Assembly: GCA_013306675.1 (NCBI GenBank)
Contig: JABLUY010000032.1
Coordinates: forward strand, 62,001-126,000
Reading direction: 5' to 3'
From: Thraustochytrium sp. TN22
Taxonomy: Eukaryota; Sar; Bigyra; Thraustochytrida; Thraustochytriidae
Length of the DNA: 64,000 nt
Shown here: piece by piece, positions 39,226-48,719 of the stretch
Layout of the letters: each line of letters starts with the position of its first letter
How positions within the stretch are numbered: the first letter of the stretch is position 1
Notes under the pieces: generated by a model
What the model was told of the DNA's origin: nothing
The model's database searches: none
Seen by the model: only the letters and a program-made list of their open reading frames with translations
Made by a program: the position numbers and the translations under genes

Positions 39226-42200
39226 ATGGCGGACGCTGGCAATGGCATCACCCAGACGAGTGTCGCAGAGTGCCGACGCGTTGCCCGTGAGGAGCTCGCA
39301 GCTTTCACGAGGTCCTTCGATGCGGCGCGGCTCGTGGCTGCGCGCGCCGCCGTGGAGCGCGGGCTCCAAATGGCAGGGCCGAAGAATGTTGCGGCCCTGA
39401 CGCTCGTGCAGTGCGAGGTGCTTGGTCTCGAGGGTGCATATGAGGAGAGCGCAAAGCTCTACAAGAGTCTCTTCTTGGAGTGGCCGAGCTTCGTGCAGGG
39501 TGCGTCGGTCCGCATCAAGGCGGCGCAGATCTACCGACGATGCGACCTCGTGGAGGATTGCCTCAAGCTGATGCAGGAGGTCATGGACGCGCCGCCCGTG
39601 CCATACGACGAGACCGACGTCCTCCTCATGCTGGGTGTCTGCTACGAGTACGAAGCCTCTGCGGACAGCAAGCGAATGGCCAAAGGCGCGTACAAGCACG
39701 CGTACAAGACCGCGCGAGAAGCGGGCCGCGTCAGGACCGAAAATCCCGCGAACGACGTCGCGGGCGCGGCGCCGGGCGGCAGCGCCCAATCGCAGCCTGG
39801 GCCAGGCGGTCAGCCGCAGCTGGGAGCCTGGGAGGCGGCCGCGGCGCCCAAGCACGTTTCCTTCGCTGAGTGGAAGGGCGACCCGGAGCTCTGGACGGAG
39901 CTCGCGGACAGGTGCAAGGCGGCTGGCGACATGGTCTTCGCGTTGGACTTTTACACCAAGAGCCTGTGGACTGAGGCTGGCCAGCATGATGCAAGCCTGT
40001 GGACCGCTTTTGCAGAGCTGAGCTACCTCATGGGCGAAGTCGACGCCGCGATTCAGGCGTGTGCCACCGTGTACCACATGGTGCCTTATGAGTTGGCGAC
40101 GCGACAGCGGCTCGCAAGCTGGGACCCGGAAGGCTGGGGCGCACACATTGCGTGTGAAGAGTACACCATCACCCGCGTGCAGGCCGTGGTGCGGGGGCGG
40201 TGGGGCCGCCAGCGCGCCGTGGCACACAAGAAGCGCGTGCTCGCGGAGCGTGCCCGTCGTCGGGCGGCTGCCATCACGATACAGCGGACGATGGCGCGCG
40301 GCGTTCAAGGTCGCGCTTGTGCGCGTGCACGCCGCGAGCAGCTGGCCGCGGAGTGGGCTGCGTATCAGCGCTTTGTGTTGGAGACCTCGGCAGCGGAGAC
40401 GCTGCAGCGCTTCTGGAGGTGCGCCGTCGCGCGGGCAGATTTGCAGCGACGCAGGACGCAGTTCTCGGCAGCGCGCACCATTCAGTGCGCAGCGCGCTCC
40501 GCGCACGCCAGACGCCGGCTCGCCTACTTGCGGCGCACGTATCACGAGCGCATGCAAGAGCGCGGTGCCGTGCAAATGCAGCGCGTCTGCCGCGGCTGGC
40601 GCGACCGTCGAATTGCCGCGCTCCGCCGCCGGCAACGCACTGGAGCGAGCGAGTTGCAACGCGTGTGGCGTAGCTACAGGGCGCGCAAGACCTTCCGTGC
40701 CGACCTGGCTCGCTTTCGGGGCGCCAGAGGCATGCAGCGCATCGCGCGAGGCTATCTCATGCGCAAGTGGTATCGCGGTCTTCGCGGCCGCGCGGCACTG
40801 CGACTTCAGACAGTGGCACGGGCCTACTTTGCGCGCGCGGCCTATGACGATTTCCGCCGCAGCTCGCAGCGGTTCCGACGTACGCATGGACCCGAGACGA
40901 CGACCTTTGCGCGCACGCTGGACAGCCTCCAAGGACACATTCCGCCCGCTTTGCGTGCTCCCGCCCCCCCCCTTGCAGCACGAGACCTCCTCACCACAGA
41001 AACGGCGACGAAGCGGACCGACGACGACGAGAGCACTTGTGCCCACGAGGATCAGCCTCCCGCGCCGCAATCGGCCCGCGAGGCCGCCGCCGCTCAACTG
41101 GAGGTCTTGAGGAGGCCACGGACGGCGCCAGCAGGATGTCTTCCCACCGCAAGCTCAGGCTCGAGCTTGAGCTCAGGCTCGGGCTCTGGCTCGGGCTCGT
41201 CGCCCAATCAACACGAGGCACCCACACGGCGGTCGGCGTCAACCTTCGCACATGAGAGCCCAGAGGTGAGTCCGAACCCGGACGAGCTCAAGACGTGGCT
41301 CCTAACCAATCCGCGGCAGGCTCAATGCATCTGGGTCCAGCACTTGGCACTGGGGCCAGACCGCATGGTGGACGTTGCGCACGTACTGCGCGAGAACGAG
41401 TCTGTGACCGAGGTGGGCCTGGGCGCCGGGACGGCGCTCGGAGTGCGCGGCGCGTCGGCTCTGGCGGAAACGATGCGATGTCACAACTTCCGCTTCCGAC
41501 GGCTCGCGGTGAACGACCAACCGGAGCTGCGCGACGAGGGCAGCCTGCCGCTGCTCAAGGCTGTAGGGGACTTCTTCTTTGGGCGCTACAGCCGTCTCGA
41601 GGAGCTCAGTCTGCGCAACACAGGCCTCGGCGACCTGGCGCTGCAGACTGTGGCGGAGGGCTTGGAGCTAAACACAAAGCTGCGTCGGCTGCAGCTGGAG
41701 CAGAACCGCATCGGCGATGAGGGCGCCGCGGCGCTCGGTGTCCTCTTTCCGCGCAACGAGACGCTCGAGGAGATCGACCTGCGCGACAACCGCGTCGGGA
41801 GTCAGGGCGCAGCGCAGCTCGCTGGCGCGCTCCGCACGTTGACACCGGCAGCGGCGCTTCAGCTTGTGCGCCTGGACGCGAACCTGATCACAACGCACGG
41901 CGCCGTGGCCCTCGTGCGCTGCGTGGAGTCGCGCCGCAAGCACCGCCGCGCGCTGCGCATCTCCGCCTCTGCTAACCCTTTCGGCGCGCGCCTGCACGCG
42001 CGCCTGCGAGAGCTCGCCGCGGGTGCAGCCGCCGCGCGTGGCCCCGCCGCCGCCGCGGCCATCTCGGCTGCCGCCGCCGCCGCCGCCGCGCCGCCCGACG
42101 CGCTGCTGGCCACGGGGCCCGAGGCCGCGGACGCCGCCGACGACGCGCCGCGCCTGCGCATTTGCGGCCCGCCCTTCGCGCCCGCCGCCGCGCTCCCACC

Positions 42201-42336
42201 GCTCAAGCCGCGCGCCATGCCGCCGCGCACCAGCCCGTACCTGTCTCGCCCCTTCGCCATGTTAGTGGGTTCCCGCGCGCGTCCGAGTCCGAGTCCGAGT
42301 ACAAGTACGAGTCCGAGTCGGAGAGCAGCAGCCTGA
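39226..42336 (+). CDS. TPR, eight-IQ, leucine-rich-repeat protein
   Basis: 1,036 aa from ATG 39226 (gaccATGG, good context). The N-terminal 300 residues are helical and TPR-like (YEESAKLYKSLFLEWPSF, FALDFYTKSLWTEAG). Eight IQ motifs follow between about 314 and 545 (for example ITIQRTMARGVQGR, AVQMQRVCRGWRDRR and RGMQRIARGYLMRKW), enough to hold several calmodulins or light chains along a rigid helix. After a disordered Ser/Gly linker, RNI-type leucine-rich repeats (LRRLQLEQNRIGDEGAAAL, LEEIDLRDNRVGSQGAAQL) fill nt 41350-41990, then a Pro/Ala tail ends in Ser/Pro codons made from a GAGTCC-like simple repeat. Probably a cytoskeletal or flagellar calmodulin scaffold. I do not recognise a named family. 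Confidence 0.8.
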   Translation: MADAGNGITQTSVAECRRVAREELAAFTRSFDAARLVAARAAVERGLQMAGPKNVAALTLVQCEVLGLEGAYEESAKLYKSLFLEWPSFVQGASVRIKAAQIYRRCDLVEDCLKLMQEVMDAPPVPYDETDVLLMLGVCYEYEASADSKRMAKGAYKHAYKTAREAGRVRTENPANDVAGAAPGGSAQSQPGPGGQPQLGAWEAAAAPKHVSFAEWKGDPELWTELADRCKAAGDMVFALDFYTKSLWTEAGQHDASLWTAFAELSYLMGEVDAAIQACATVYHMVPYELATRQRLASWDPEGWGAHIACEEYTITRVQAVVRGRWGRQRAVAHKKRVLAERARRRAAAITIQRTMARGVQGRACARARREQLAAEWAAYQRFVLETSAAETLQRFWRCAVARADLQRRRTQFSAARTIQCAARSAHARRRLAYLRRTYHERMQERGAVQMQRVCRGWRDRRIAALRRRQRTGASELQRVWRSYRARKTFRADLARFRGARGMQRIARGYLMRKWYRGLRGRAALRLQTVARAYFARAAYDDFRRSSQRFRRTHGPETTTFARTLDSLQGHIPPALRAPAPPLAARDLLTTETATKRTDDDESTCAHEDQPPAPQSAREAAAAQLEVLRRPRTAPAGCLPTASSGSSLSSGSGSGSGSSPNQHEAPTRRSASTFAHESPEVSPNPDELKTWLLTNPRQAQCIWVQHLALGPDRMVDVAHVLRENESVTEVGLGAGTALGVRGASALAETMRCHNFRFRRLAVNDQPELRDEGSLPLLKAVGDFFFGRYSRLEELSLRNTGLGDLALQTVAEGLELNTKLRRLQLEQNRIGDEGAAALGVLFPRNETLEEIDLRDNRVGSQGAAQLAGALRTLTPAAALQLVRLDANLITTHGAVALVRCVESRRKHRRALRISASANPFGARLHARLRELAAGAAAARGPAAAAAISAAAAAAAAPPDALLATGPEAADAADDAPRLRICGPPFAPAAALPPLKPRAMPPRTSPYLSRPFAMLVGSRARPSPSPSTSTSPSRRAAA

Positions 42337-43049
42337 CCCCGGGACGGACTCCAAGTTCGAGTCAAACTCATGACTGATGAGAGCCCTGGCCGCTCGCTGC
42401 GCTGCCGGGGCCAGCTGAGCCGACAGTGAGTGAGGCCAGCGCTGGCGCGGTCACCGGCAGCGCAGTCGCAGAGGTCGCGCAGCTCGCAGCGCGCGCAGCT
42501 TACTTTCCTTCTCCCTCATGAGTCAGGCTGGCCTGAGGCTGGCCGCGTGAGACCCAACGAACCTGGCCAGGCTGCTCCGGCTGCTCCAGAGCTGCTGGTG
42601 CCTGCCTGGCCCGCGATGCTGACTCGAAGATCTCGCAGCGCGTGAGAGAGCGCGAGAGCGCGCGCAGCGGCGCGAGCCTACATGTAAAGCGTTGTTCACG
42701 CAAATCTCTCCGAGGCTGATGAAAGCTGGTCACCGCGGTCACGAACCTTTTACAAATCATCGATGTTTGTGTATCATTGGTCTCTTTCGGCGACGGAGGT
42801 GCAGGGGATTGTCCTTGGGCAAGACGCCGTCCGCTCTCCTCTCTCTCTCTCGCTCGCTCTCTCTCTCTCTCTCTGGAACAGCAGCAAGGCAGGTCCGAGT
42901 GCTGCTGAAGCGCCACGCGGCCCGTGGGGCGGCGGGCAGCAGATCGCGAACGTGTGCGAGCGGGCGAGCGGCAGGGAGCGGCAGGCGGGCAGGCGGACAG
43001 GGACAGGAAGCGGCGGTAGCAGCGGACGCCTCAGAGCGCAGCAGAAAAG
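42337..43049. other. Spacer before thioredoxin
   Basis: About 710 bp with a (CT)n tract at 42834-42874, probably in the promoter or leader of the thioredoxin gene. No gene recognised. Confidence 0.65.
42834..42874 (+). repeat. (CT)n microsatellite
   Basis: About 40 bp of CT with two CG interruptions, ending roughly 175 bp before the thioredoxin ATG. Confidence 0.9.
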
Positions 43050-43367
43050 ATGGTGCTCATGATCACGGAGGACGGAAAGCTTGAGCAGGAGCTGGAGGAG
43101 AACGACAAGGTCTTCGTGGACTTCACCGCGTCGTGGTGCGGCCCGTGCCAGAGGATCGCGCCCTACATTGAGGAGCTGGCCGGCACTTACACGGGCATCA
43201 AGTTCGTCAAGGTGGACGTGGACGAGGCCGAGGGTACCGCTGCGGACCATAAGGTTGAGGCGATGCCCACCCTCATGGCCTTCTTCCAGGGCAAGGCGAT
43301 CAAGACCGTCATTGGCGCCAATCAGGCCAACATTTTGGACGCGGTCAGGGAGCTCGACGGCAAGTGA
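43050..43367 (+). CDS. Thioredoxin
   Basis: Disulfide reductase, 105 aa, the usual length of a cytosolic thioredoxin. ATG at 43050. Active site W29-C30-G31-P32-C33 in FTASWCGPCQRIAPYIEEL, the cis-proline loop AMPT (Pro73), and the buried Asp in VDVDE are in place. There is no targeting peptide or extra domain, so a cytosolic location is likely. It converges on the EF-hand gene with about 135 bp between stops. Confidence 0.95.
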   Translation: MVLMITEDGKLEQELEENDKVFVDFTASWCGPCQRIAPYIEELAGTYTGIKFVKVDVDEAEGTAADHKVEAMPTLMAFFQGKAIKTVIGANQANILDAVRELDGK

Positions 43368-43501
43368 GTGGTACGTGTACAGCCCAAAAGTCAGGCATCC
43401 TGGCGCGCGTGCGGCACGCATGCCGCGACCTTGTCTATGGAAGCAACCCTTCCTTTGTCGTTTTCTCACTACTCATCTGACTCTTTTGCGAATCAGAGAG
43501 G

Positions 43502-45033
43502 TCAGGCATCGTGTGCGCGGCGGCGAGACCGCTGATTGAGGAAATCGCCTGCGTCGGTGGAAGCCTCTGAGGTCATGCTGCGGCCGAACATGCCAAAGAT
43601 GTCCTTCGCCTCCGGGTGCTGCCGGATGTAGCGGATGGCTTCGTCCACGGTCATGGACCCGTTCTTGTCCAAATCGATTTCCGCAAACACCTGCTCCACA
43701 AAGTAGTCCGAGACCTCCCGGATGGTGTCGTCCACCTCCACCATGAGGCTGCTCAAGAAGACTGCATCGTTATGGCGTCGTGTAATTGTTTCGTGTTTCG
43801 TGTGCATGCGCGACGTGCACTCGCCGTCAGCTCGTGGCCAGTCACGCGGGCCTCCTTCCTTTCTCCACTCCCAAGTGGCACTTACACTGGCCGAGCTCCT
43901 CGCGGGTAATCCCACCGTCCTTGTCGATGTCGTAAACGCGAAAGAGAAAATCCGTGCGCTTCTCCCGAGAGCCCTTCTCCAGGGACGACATCGCCTCCAC
44001 AAACTCCTCCCACTCAATGACGCCGGAGCCTGGTCGTTCGTGGTGCAGCGACACGCGCCGTCAGCGGCATCGATCAAGCGCGGCCCATCGATCCATATGC
44101 ATTCTTGCAAAACGTACCATCTTCGTCCAGCACCTCAAAAACGCGGTCCACGAAAAGGTTGTCTTCGACGCAGAGGAGCGGGACTCCGCGCCGAAAGGTC
44201 TCCTTGTCAATGCCCAGCGGCGTCGAAGAGAGCGCCGAGAGGGCTTTGAAGCGATTAAAGAGTTTGTACAGCTCGCGCTCCGTGTAGTTGGTCTCCCGCA
44301 CAAGCTCACGCACGTTCTTCTGACGCAAGAAGCCGTGAATGGCGCTAATCTCGGACCCAGGGTGGTTCACCCGCGCGTTCCAGCCCGTGCCATCCTGACG
44401 TGATGCGCTGTCTTTCGCGGCTGCCGCTTTCGCCTTGGCACGCGCTCGACTTCGCGCAGCGGCGTCGGGCGATGCCTTCTTGCGCACTTGGTTTGCACCC
44501 TGCTCATTAAGTTGTTTCGACAACAGGCGTCCATGAAGCGTGTCATGCCAGTTTTGCGTGAACCGGGCGACGATGGAGTGTTTCGTCGCGACACCGGCGT
44601 CCTGCACTTGCAGCTGCGGCTGCGGGCGTGTTCCGGCGTGGCCGCTTGTACCGCCAGGTACCGCGCGTCGTGCGCGAGGATTGTAACCTGGGCGAGAATG
44701 GCTCTGCGCGACGGCCGCGCGCGTTATGGGGGGGCATGGCTGCCAAGCGTGCGGAGCTTGCGAAGGGAAAAGCGAACCCCGTCGTTCTGATCCGCCGCTA
44801 TCCCGTGTGACCAGGCGCGCGTCGTAGAGCTTCTTCTTTTTCTTGGTCTCCGTGGCCGTCGCTCCAGACTCCTCGGCAGCTGCGGCCCCGACCGGCGCCA
44901 GCAGCCCGCGCATCGCGCCGCTTCGCCGAGCCCTGCTGCTCTGCCGCTGCAGGCATGCATGAGTCCACCCTGAGCCCGAGTCGCTCAGCCAACCACAGCC
45001 GGCGTTGCATCGCGGCGCGGACCCAATCACCAT
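43502..45033 (-). CDS. EF-hand calcium sensor, calaxin/EFCAB1-like, three exons
   Basis: Exons 45033-44118, 44029-43886 and 43761-43502 join in frame (phase 1 at both junctions) to about 439 aa; an ATG at 44913 would give 399 aa. The N-terminal half is basic and disordered. The C-terminal half has a helical core (RELVRETNYTERELYKLFNR) and three canonical EF-hand loops: DEDGSGVIEWEE, which is created by the first splice; DIDKDGGITREE; and DLDKNGSMTVDE. The order and spacing, with DRVFEVLDEDG and KRTDFLFRVYDIDKDG, follow the calaxin/EFCAB1 and calcineurin-B/NCS superfamily. Calaxin binds outer dynein arms and sets flagellar waveform. The divergent partner is CFAP299, another flagellar gene, which supports that reading; a general calcium sensor is the alternative. 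Confidence 0.8.
43762..43885 (-). other. Intron 2 of the EF-hand gene (124 nt)
   Basis: Donor GTAAGT at 43885, acceptor ATGCAG ending at 43762. Keeps the frame from EF-hand 2 into the last exon. Confidence 0.85.
44030..44117 (-). other. Intron 1 of the EF-hand gene (88 nt)
   Basis: Donor GTACGT at 44117, acceptor ACCAG ending at 44030. Removing it completes the first EF-hand loop. Confidence 0.88.
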
Positions 45034-45462
45034 TGTACGACCATCCCAGCGGCCTGACTGTGAGAGTCTTGCACCCTTGCGCGGAACCAGAGATCCGGTA
45101 AGTGTCCAAGTGCCCGCGTCAGGTGCCCGCACAAGTGCAGTGCAGTGCGGTGCAGTGCGGTGCAGTGCACCGGTTCGGATTCGCGCGCGCGTTCCAAAGG
45201 GTGTGCACGCTTTCCTTTCCTCGTCTGAGTCTGCGTCCGAGTCCGAAGTTGCCAGTGCCAGCGTTGCCTCAGGTTGGACGATCAGGGCAGCGACGCCCTA
45301 CCTGAGTCCAAGCCAGTCTTTGTGAGCACCGACCAGATCGGTACGGCTTGAAGCGCTGCTCGGCTCGGCTCGGCTCGAGTCGGCTTGGCGTGGCACCGCA
45401 CGACGCAGAGCGGCGCGGCGCGGCGCGTCAGGGCGCTGCCTACTTTGGCGGTGCAGGGCAGT
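45034..45462. promoter_or_regulatory. Divergent promoter of the EF-hand and CFAP299 genes
   Basis: About 430 bp shared by two likely flagellar genes. It holds a TGCAGTGCGG-type repeat at 45136-45169, a GAGTCC-like stretch (about 45217-45246), two GTTGCC half-sites (45248, 45263) and a GGCGC tract at 45411-45429 facing CFAP299. Confidence 0.6.
45136..45169 (+). repeat. TGCAGTGCGG tandem repeat
   Basis: About three and a half copies of a 10-bp unit (tgcagtgcgg with one tgcag variant) in the divergent flagellar-gene promoter. Confidence 0.85.
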
Positions 45463-46188
45463 ATGGGCGACGAGGAAGGCGGCGACTTGCGAGCGCACGG
45501 TGTCAGGGACGGCTCGCTGGAGCGTTTCGCCACGTACGAGGATTACCTTGACTCGCAGATCTCCACGACCGACAAGTACTACCTGGAGGATGAAAGCCTC
45601 GCGCGGCAGCTCGTCGAGCTTGGCTACCGCGGGAGCGGCGAGACACTGAAGCGAGAGGAATTCGAGGCGCGCAAGAAGGCGGAGCGCGACCGCCACTCAC
45701 AGAAGCAGTGCGCGCCCAAAATGCTCGCGTCCGCGGCCAAGGACCTTAGCGGATTCCCGTTCCTGCAGGCATTGGCCAACCGCGAGGAGCTCGTGCGCAA
45801 CGGCAAGCTGACGAGCATCATCTTCATCCGCGAGAAGACAAACAAGGGTCTCGGCCAGGAGGTGAGCGGCTATATCGACTTTGCGCACCGGCTCAAGACG
45901 GAGAACTTCGAGCCGTACTTTGATCGCAAGAAGAAGCTCATGCCCAAGCCAACTGATCTCAGCTATTACAACTGGGAGACGCACACGAGCACCTCGAACA
46001 GCACGCCGAACTTCCAGGTCATCGCCGACGACGAGACTGGCCTGCTCTTCAAGAACAAGCGCGACCGCAAGGTCATCAATGTGGACCCCAAGGCGAACCC
46101 GGGTGACAACTCGACGCGCACGGAAATTCAGACGGACGAGTATTTGCAGGTCGTCATTTACGATCACATGACGCGGCGAAAGAGCTAA
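45463..46188 (+). CDS. CFAP299: Cilia- and flagella-associated protein 299
   Basis: 241 aa from ATG 45463 (MGDEEGG). Matches the animal CFAP299 (C4orf22) family nearly end to end from memory: YEDYLDSQISTTDKYYLEDE, LARQLVELGYRGSGE, VSGYIDFAHRLKTENFEPYF, PTDLSYYNWET, VIADDETGLLFKNKRDRK, NVDPKANPGDNSTRTEIQTD and VVIYDHMTRRKS, the usual C-terminal block. Length is normal for the family. It is a conserved ciliary/flagellar protein whose biochemical role is little known. It tells us the organism builds motile flagella at some stage. Its stop lies only 77 bp from the stop of the TRP channel gene. Confidence 0.93.
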   Translation: MGDEEGGDLRAHGVRDGSLERFATYEDYLDSQISTTDKYYLEDESLARQLVELGYRGSGETLKREEFEARKKAERDRHSQKQCAPKMLASAAKDLSGFPFLQALANREELVRNGKLTSIIFIREKTNKGLGQEVSGYIDFAHRLKTENFEPYFDRKKKLMPKPTDLSYYNWETHTSTSNSTPNFQVIADDETGLLFKNKRDRKVINVDPKANPGDNSTRTEIQTDEYLQVVIYDHMTRRKS

Positions 46189-46264
46189 CGAATCTGAATT
46201 CTAGTAAGACTTGACTTGTTGCGAGAGGGCCGGGGCGCCCCACCCGCGGAAGCCCTGTCCTTCT

Positions 46265-48402
46265 TCACCTTTGCGCGGCCCCGTCCTCAAGACTATCCAG
46301 TACGCGGCGCATCCACAGCAGCTTGCGGTGCTCCGACTCGGAAGTGTCGGCGCTGGAGCCGGCGCCAGAGCCAGAGCGTGTGCCGGCGCCAGCCCTGGCG
46401 CCCGCATCCTGCTGGGTTGCGCGCGGCACAAAGGCGCCTTCGGCTCGGGGGTCGACCTGTGCGGCGTACGTTTCCAGGCTACGCGCAGAGGCGCGCGAGG
46501 AGAAAAAGGACTCCTCCACGATGGCGATGAAGACGTTAAGCACGACGTATATGAAGAGGCTGATGAAGGTATAAAAGTACACCTGGGAGACCACTGGGTA
46601 GAGGTCCACCACGTCCATGAACGTCTCCCGAATCACATCGCCGTTGAGCACGCTGAAGAGCGTGATCATGGACATGCCGAAGCTGCCGAAGCGCTCCGCG
46701 TCGTCGCCAAAGTAGATCATGCCAAAGAGCGCATACGCGAGCAAGATGGGCAGGACCCCGAGCAGAAAGCGTGCAGCGCGCGGTACTGTGAGCAATGGCG
46801 GCGGAAATAATGCGTCGTTGGTATCCTGTTTCCCTCCATGATGTTCCAAATCAGCCTGGCCTGGAAGCGAGGCACCGGCGGAAACTTACCTGCGCGGCTG
46901 AGCGTCAAGACAATGGTGAAGGCGGCGGGCTTGTGCGCGAGGAAGGAAACCGAGTTGACCCAGAGCATGCCGCAGCCGAGTCCGGACAGGAGTTTGTTCC
47001 CATGCGACTGCGGCGCATATCCATTGTCTCGCGCGAGACGGGCAGCGCTCTGCGCGATGTTTAGTATCGCGGCGGAGGAGGCGAGCACAAACCAGAAGTT
47101 GAAGAAGCGGAGGCGGTCGCGCCAGGCGAAGCGGGACATGCCCTGGGCGAGCTCGGGCAGCGCCGCGACAGCGCCGGTATGCGCGGACATGCGGACCGCG
47201 CCAGGCGGCGCGAGCCCCTCGTTCTCCAGAAATGCGCCCAGCTCCGCGACCAGGAGCGGTGTGTCGAAGTCGCCCCGACTCGACCCGGGCGAGTCCTCGC
47301 GCAGCAGCGAGGTCACGAGGTGCGAGCGCCGCGACGGCGTGGCGTGGCGTTCGCAGCCGAGGGCGCGCTCAGCGCGGCGCAGAAGGCGCCAGGAGCCCCA
47401 GACCGACTTGACGCAGAGTACGAGTGTCCCGAGGGACAGAACGAGGATGAAGAGGTCCACAACGTGCACAGAGCGGGTCGCCAGGGAGGCCCACGTAGGT
47501 TGTGGCGAGCACGCTGCAACTACGGAGGCGCGCAGCGAGAGCTCCATCTGGCCCCGGTGCGAGAAGTCGTACACTAGCGTTGGCTCCCAAATGAGGCACT
47601 CGCGGCCCGTGCCGGCCGGCCCATGGGTCTCCACCCTGAAGGTGAGTTCCATGGTCACGACCGAGCGCAAGTAGGCAGTCACCTTGTGGGACCCGTGGTG
47701 GTAATCCACCGGGCCCAGCGCGCCCTCTTTGATCCAGTACTGCTCCCTTCCGGTCAGCGCCGAGCCCCAGTTGCCGCGATCTTTGGAAAGGTCTGCGTTC
47801 GCGTCTAGGCCTGCATTCCGGTCCGCGCCCAGGTCCGCGTTCTGTGCCAGGTCGTTGCTGCCCCCGCGACCCGCATGGTCGTCAACAAATCGGACGACAG
47901 CGAGTCTGGCCTCGTCGCAGCGCCCTGGCGCCAGGCACCAGCCGTAGCCGTCATGCGGGTGGCCGATATCATCGACGGAGGTGACGGCCATGCGACGGAA
48001 GCTGGTCACGGCGCGGTCCACGGAAGCTTGCACATTATCAATGGTGTAAAGATAGTAGGAGCGGGACTCAAAGTCGAAGCTTTCTGGAAACAGGTAGTAG
48101 TAGAAATTGCGCTTTGTGGCGCGAACGTAAGCCGCGTTGCGCGCGTTGAGGTGGACAACCTGCCAGGTGGTGAGACCCAGGAGCGCAAGGTGGACCACGA
48201 GCTTCCACGGGAAGCGGCCGTATCGTCGCCACTTCTCCCATGTGGACATGAAGACGCGGTCGCTCGCCGGGATGCGCTCTGACCTGCGTCGCAGGAGGCT
48301 GCGCCGCGCCCTTCGGCCAAGGGGAACCGCCGCGGTGGCCGGCTGAGGTCGAGCCGTCGCTGGTGCCTCGCTCAGGCTGCTGCCATCATCCTCCACCGCC
48401 AT
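46265..48402 (-). CDS. Mucolipin-type TRP channel (TRPML), two exons
   Basis: Endolysosomal cation channel family. Exon 1 (48402-46890) and exon 2 (46785-46265) join across a 104-nt intron to 677 aa. The start is uncertain: ATGs at 48591 and 48588 are also open, but the residues they add look like translated leader. After a basic N terminus, TM1 (WKLVVHLALLGLTTWQVV) leads to a long lumenal loop with SYYLYTIDNVQASVD and paired cysteines (WCLAPGRC). Helices 2-5 follow in exon 1. Exon 2 carries the pore helix and filter TLFSVLNGDVIRETF (TRPML has a NGD filter) and the last helix FISLFIYVVLNVFIAIVEE. The cytosolic tail is Gly/Ala/Ser-rich. A polycystin-like channel is the alternative. Confidence 0.85.
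46786..46889 (-). other. Intron of the TRP channel gene (104 nt)
   Basis: Donor CAG|GTAAGT at 46889, acceptor TCACAG ending at 46786, phase 1. It joins LTLSRA to the PRAARFLLGVLPILLAY helix in frame. Confidence 0.9.
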
Positions 48403-48719
48403 TCCAGCACACTGCACGACTGCCCGACGGCTTTGGCAGCAACACACCGTCTCCGCGTGTCGCCGCAACGCGCCGCTGCCGCGACCTTCACCTCGCCGCG
48501 CCTCGTCCTCAGCTGGCGCAAGCCTCGGAGTCTGTTTCGCAGTGCGCAGTTGAACGAACCTGCCCGGCGACCGTCGACCGTCGGCCATCATGATCAGCCG
48601 TCGTCCTCGTGAGCTCCATCTCGAGTCCTCCTCAAGGGCTGGAATGTGAACCAAAAGCTGTCAAGGTTTGCTGCTGCTTCTTCTGCCAGCGTAGCTACTA
48701 AAAAAGACTAGGTACTTGG
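48403..48719. other. Spacer 5' of the TRP channel gene
   Basis: About 315 bp, or less if the channel starts further upstream. No repeat island or separate gene is seen. Confidence 0.5.

Noticed and set aside
39139-41097. 652-codon minus-strand frame opposite the IQ gene
   Set aside because: No recognisable domain, whereas the sense strand shows eight IQ motifs.
45248-45268. Possible RFX X-box in the CFAP299 promoter
   Set aside because: Only two GTTGCC half-sites in the same orientation; no RGYAAC partner, and RFX factors are not, as far as I know, used by stramenopiles.
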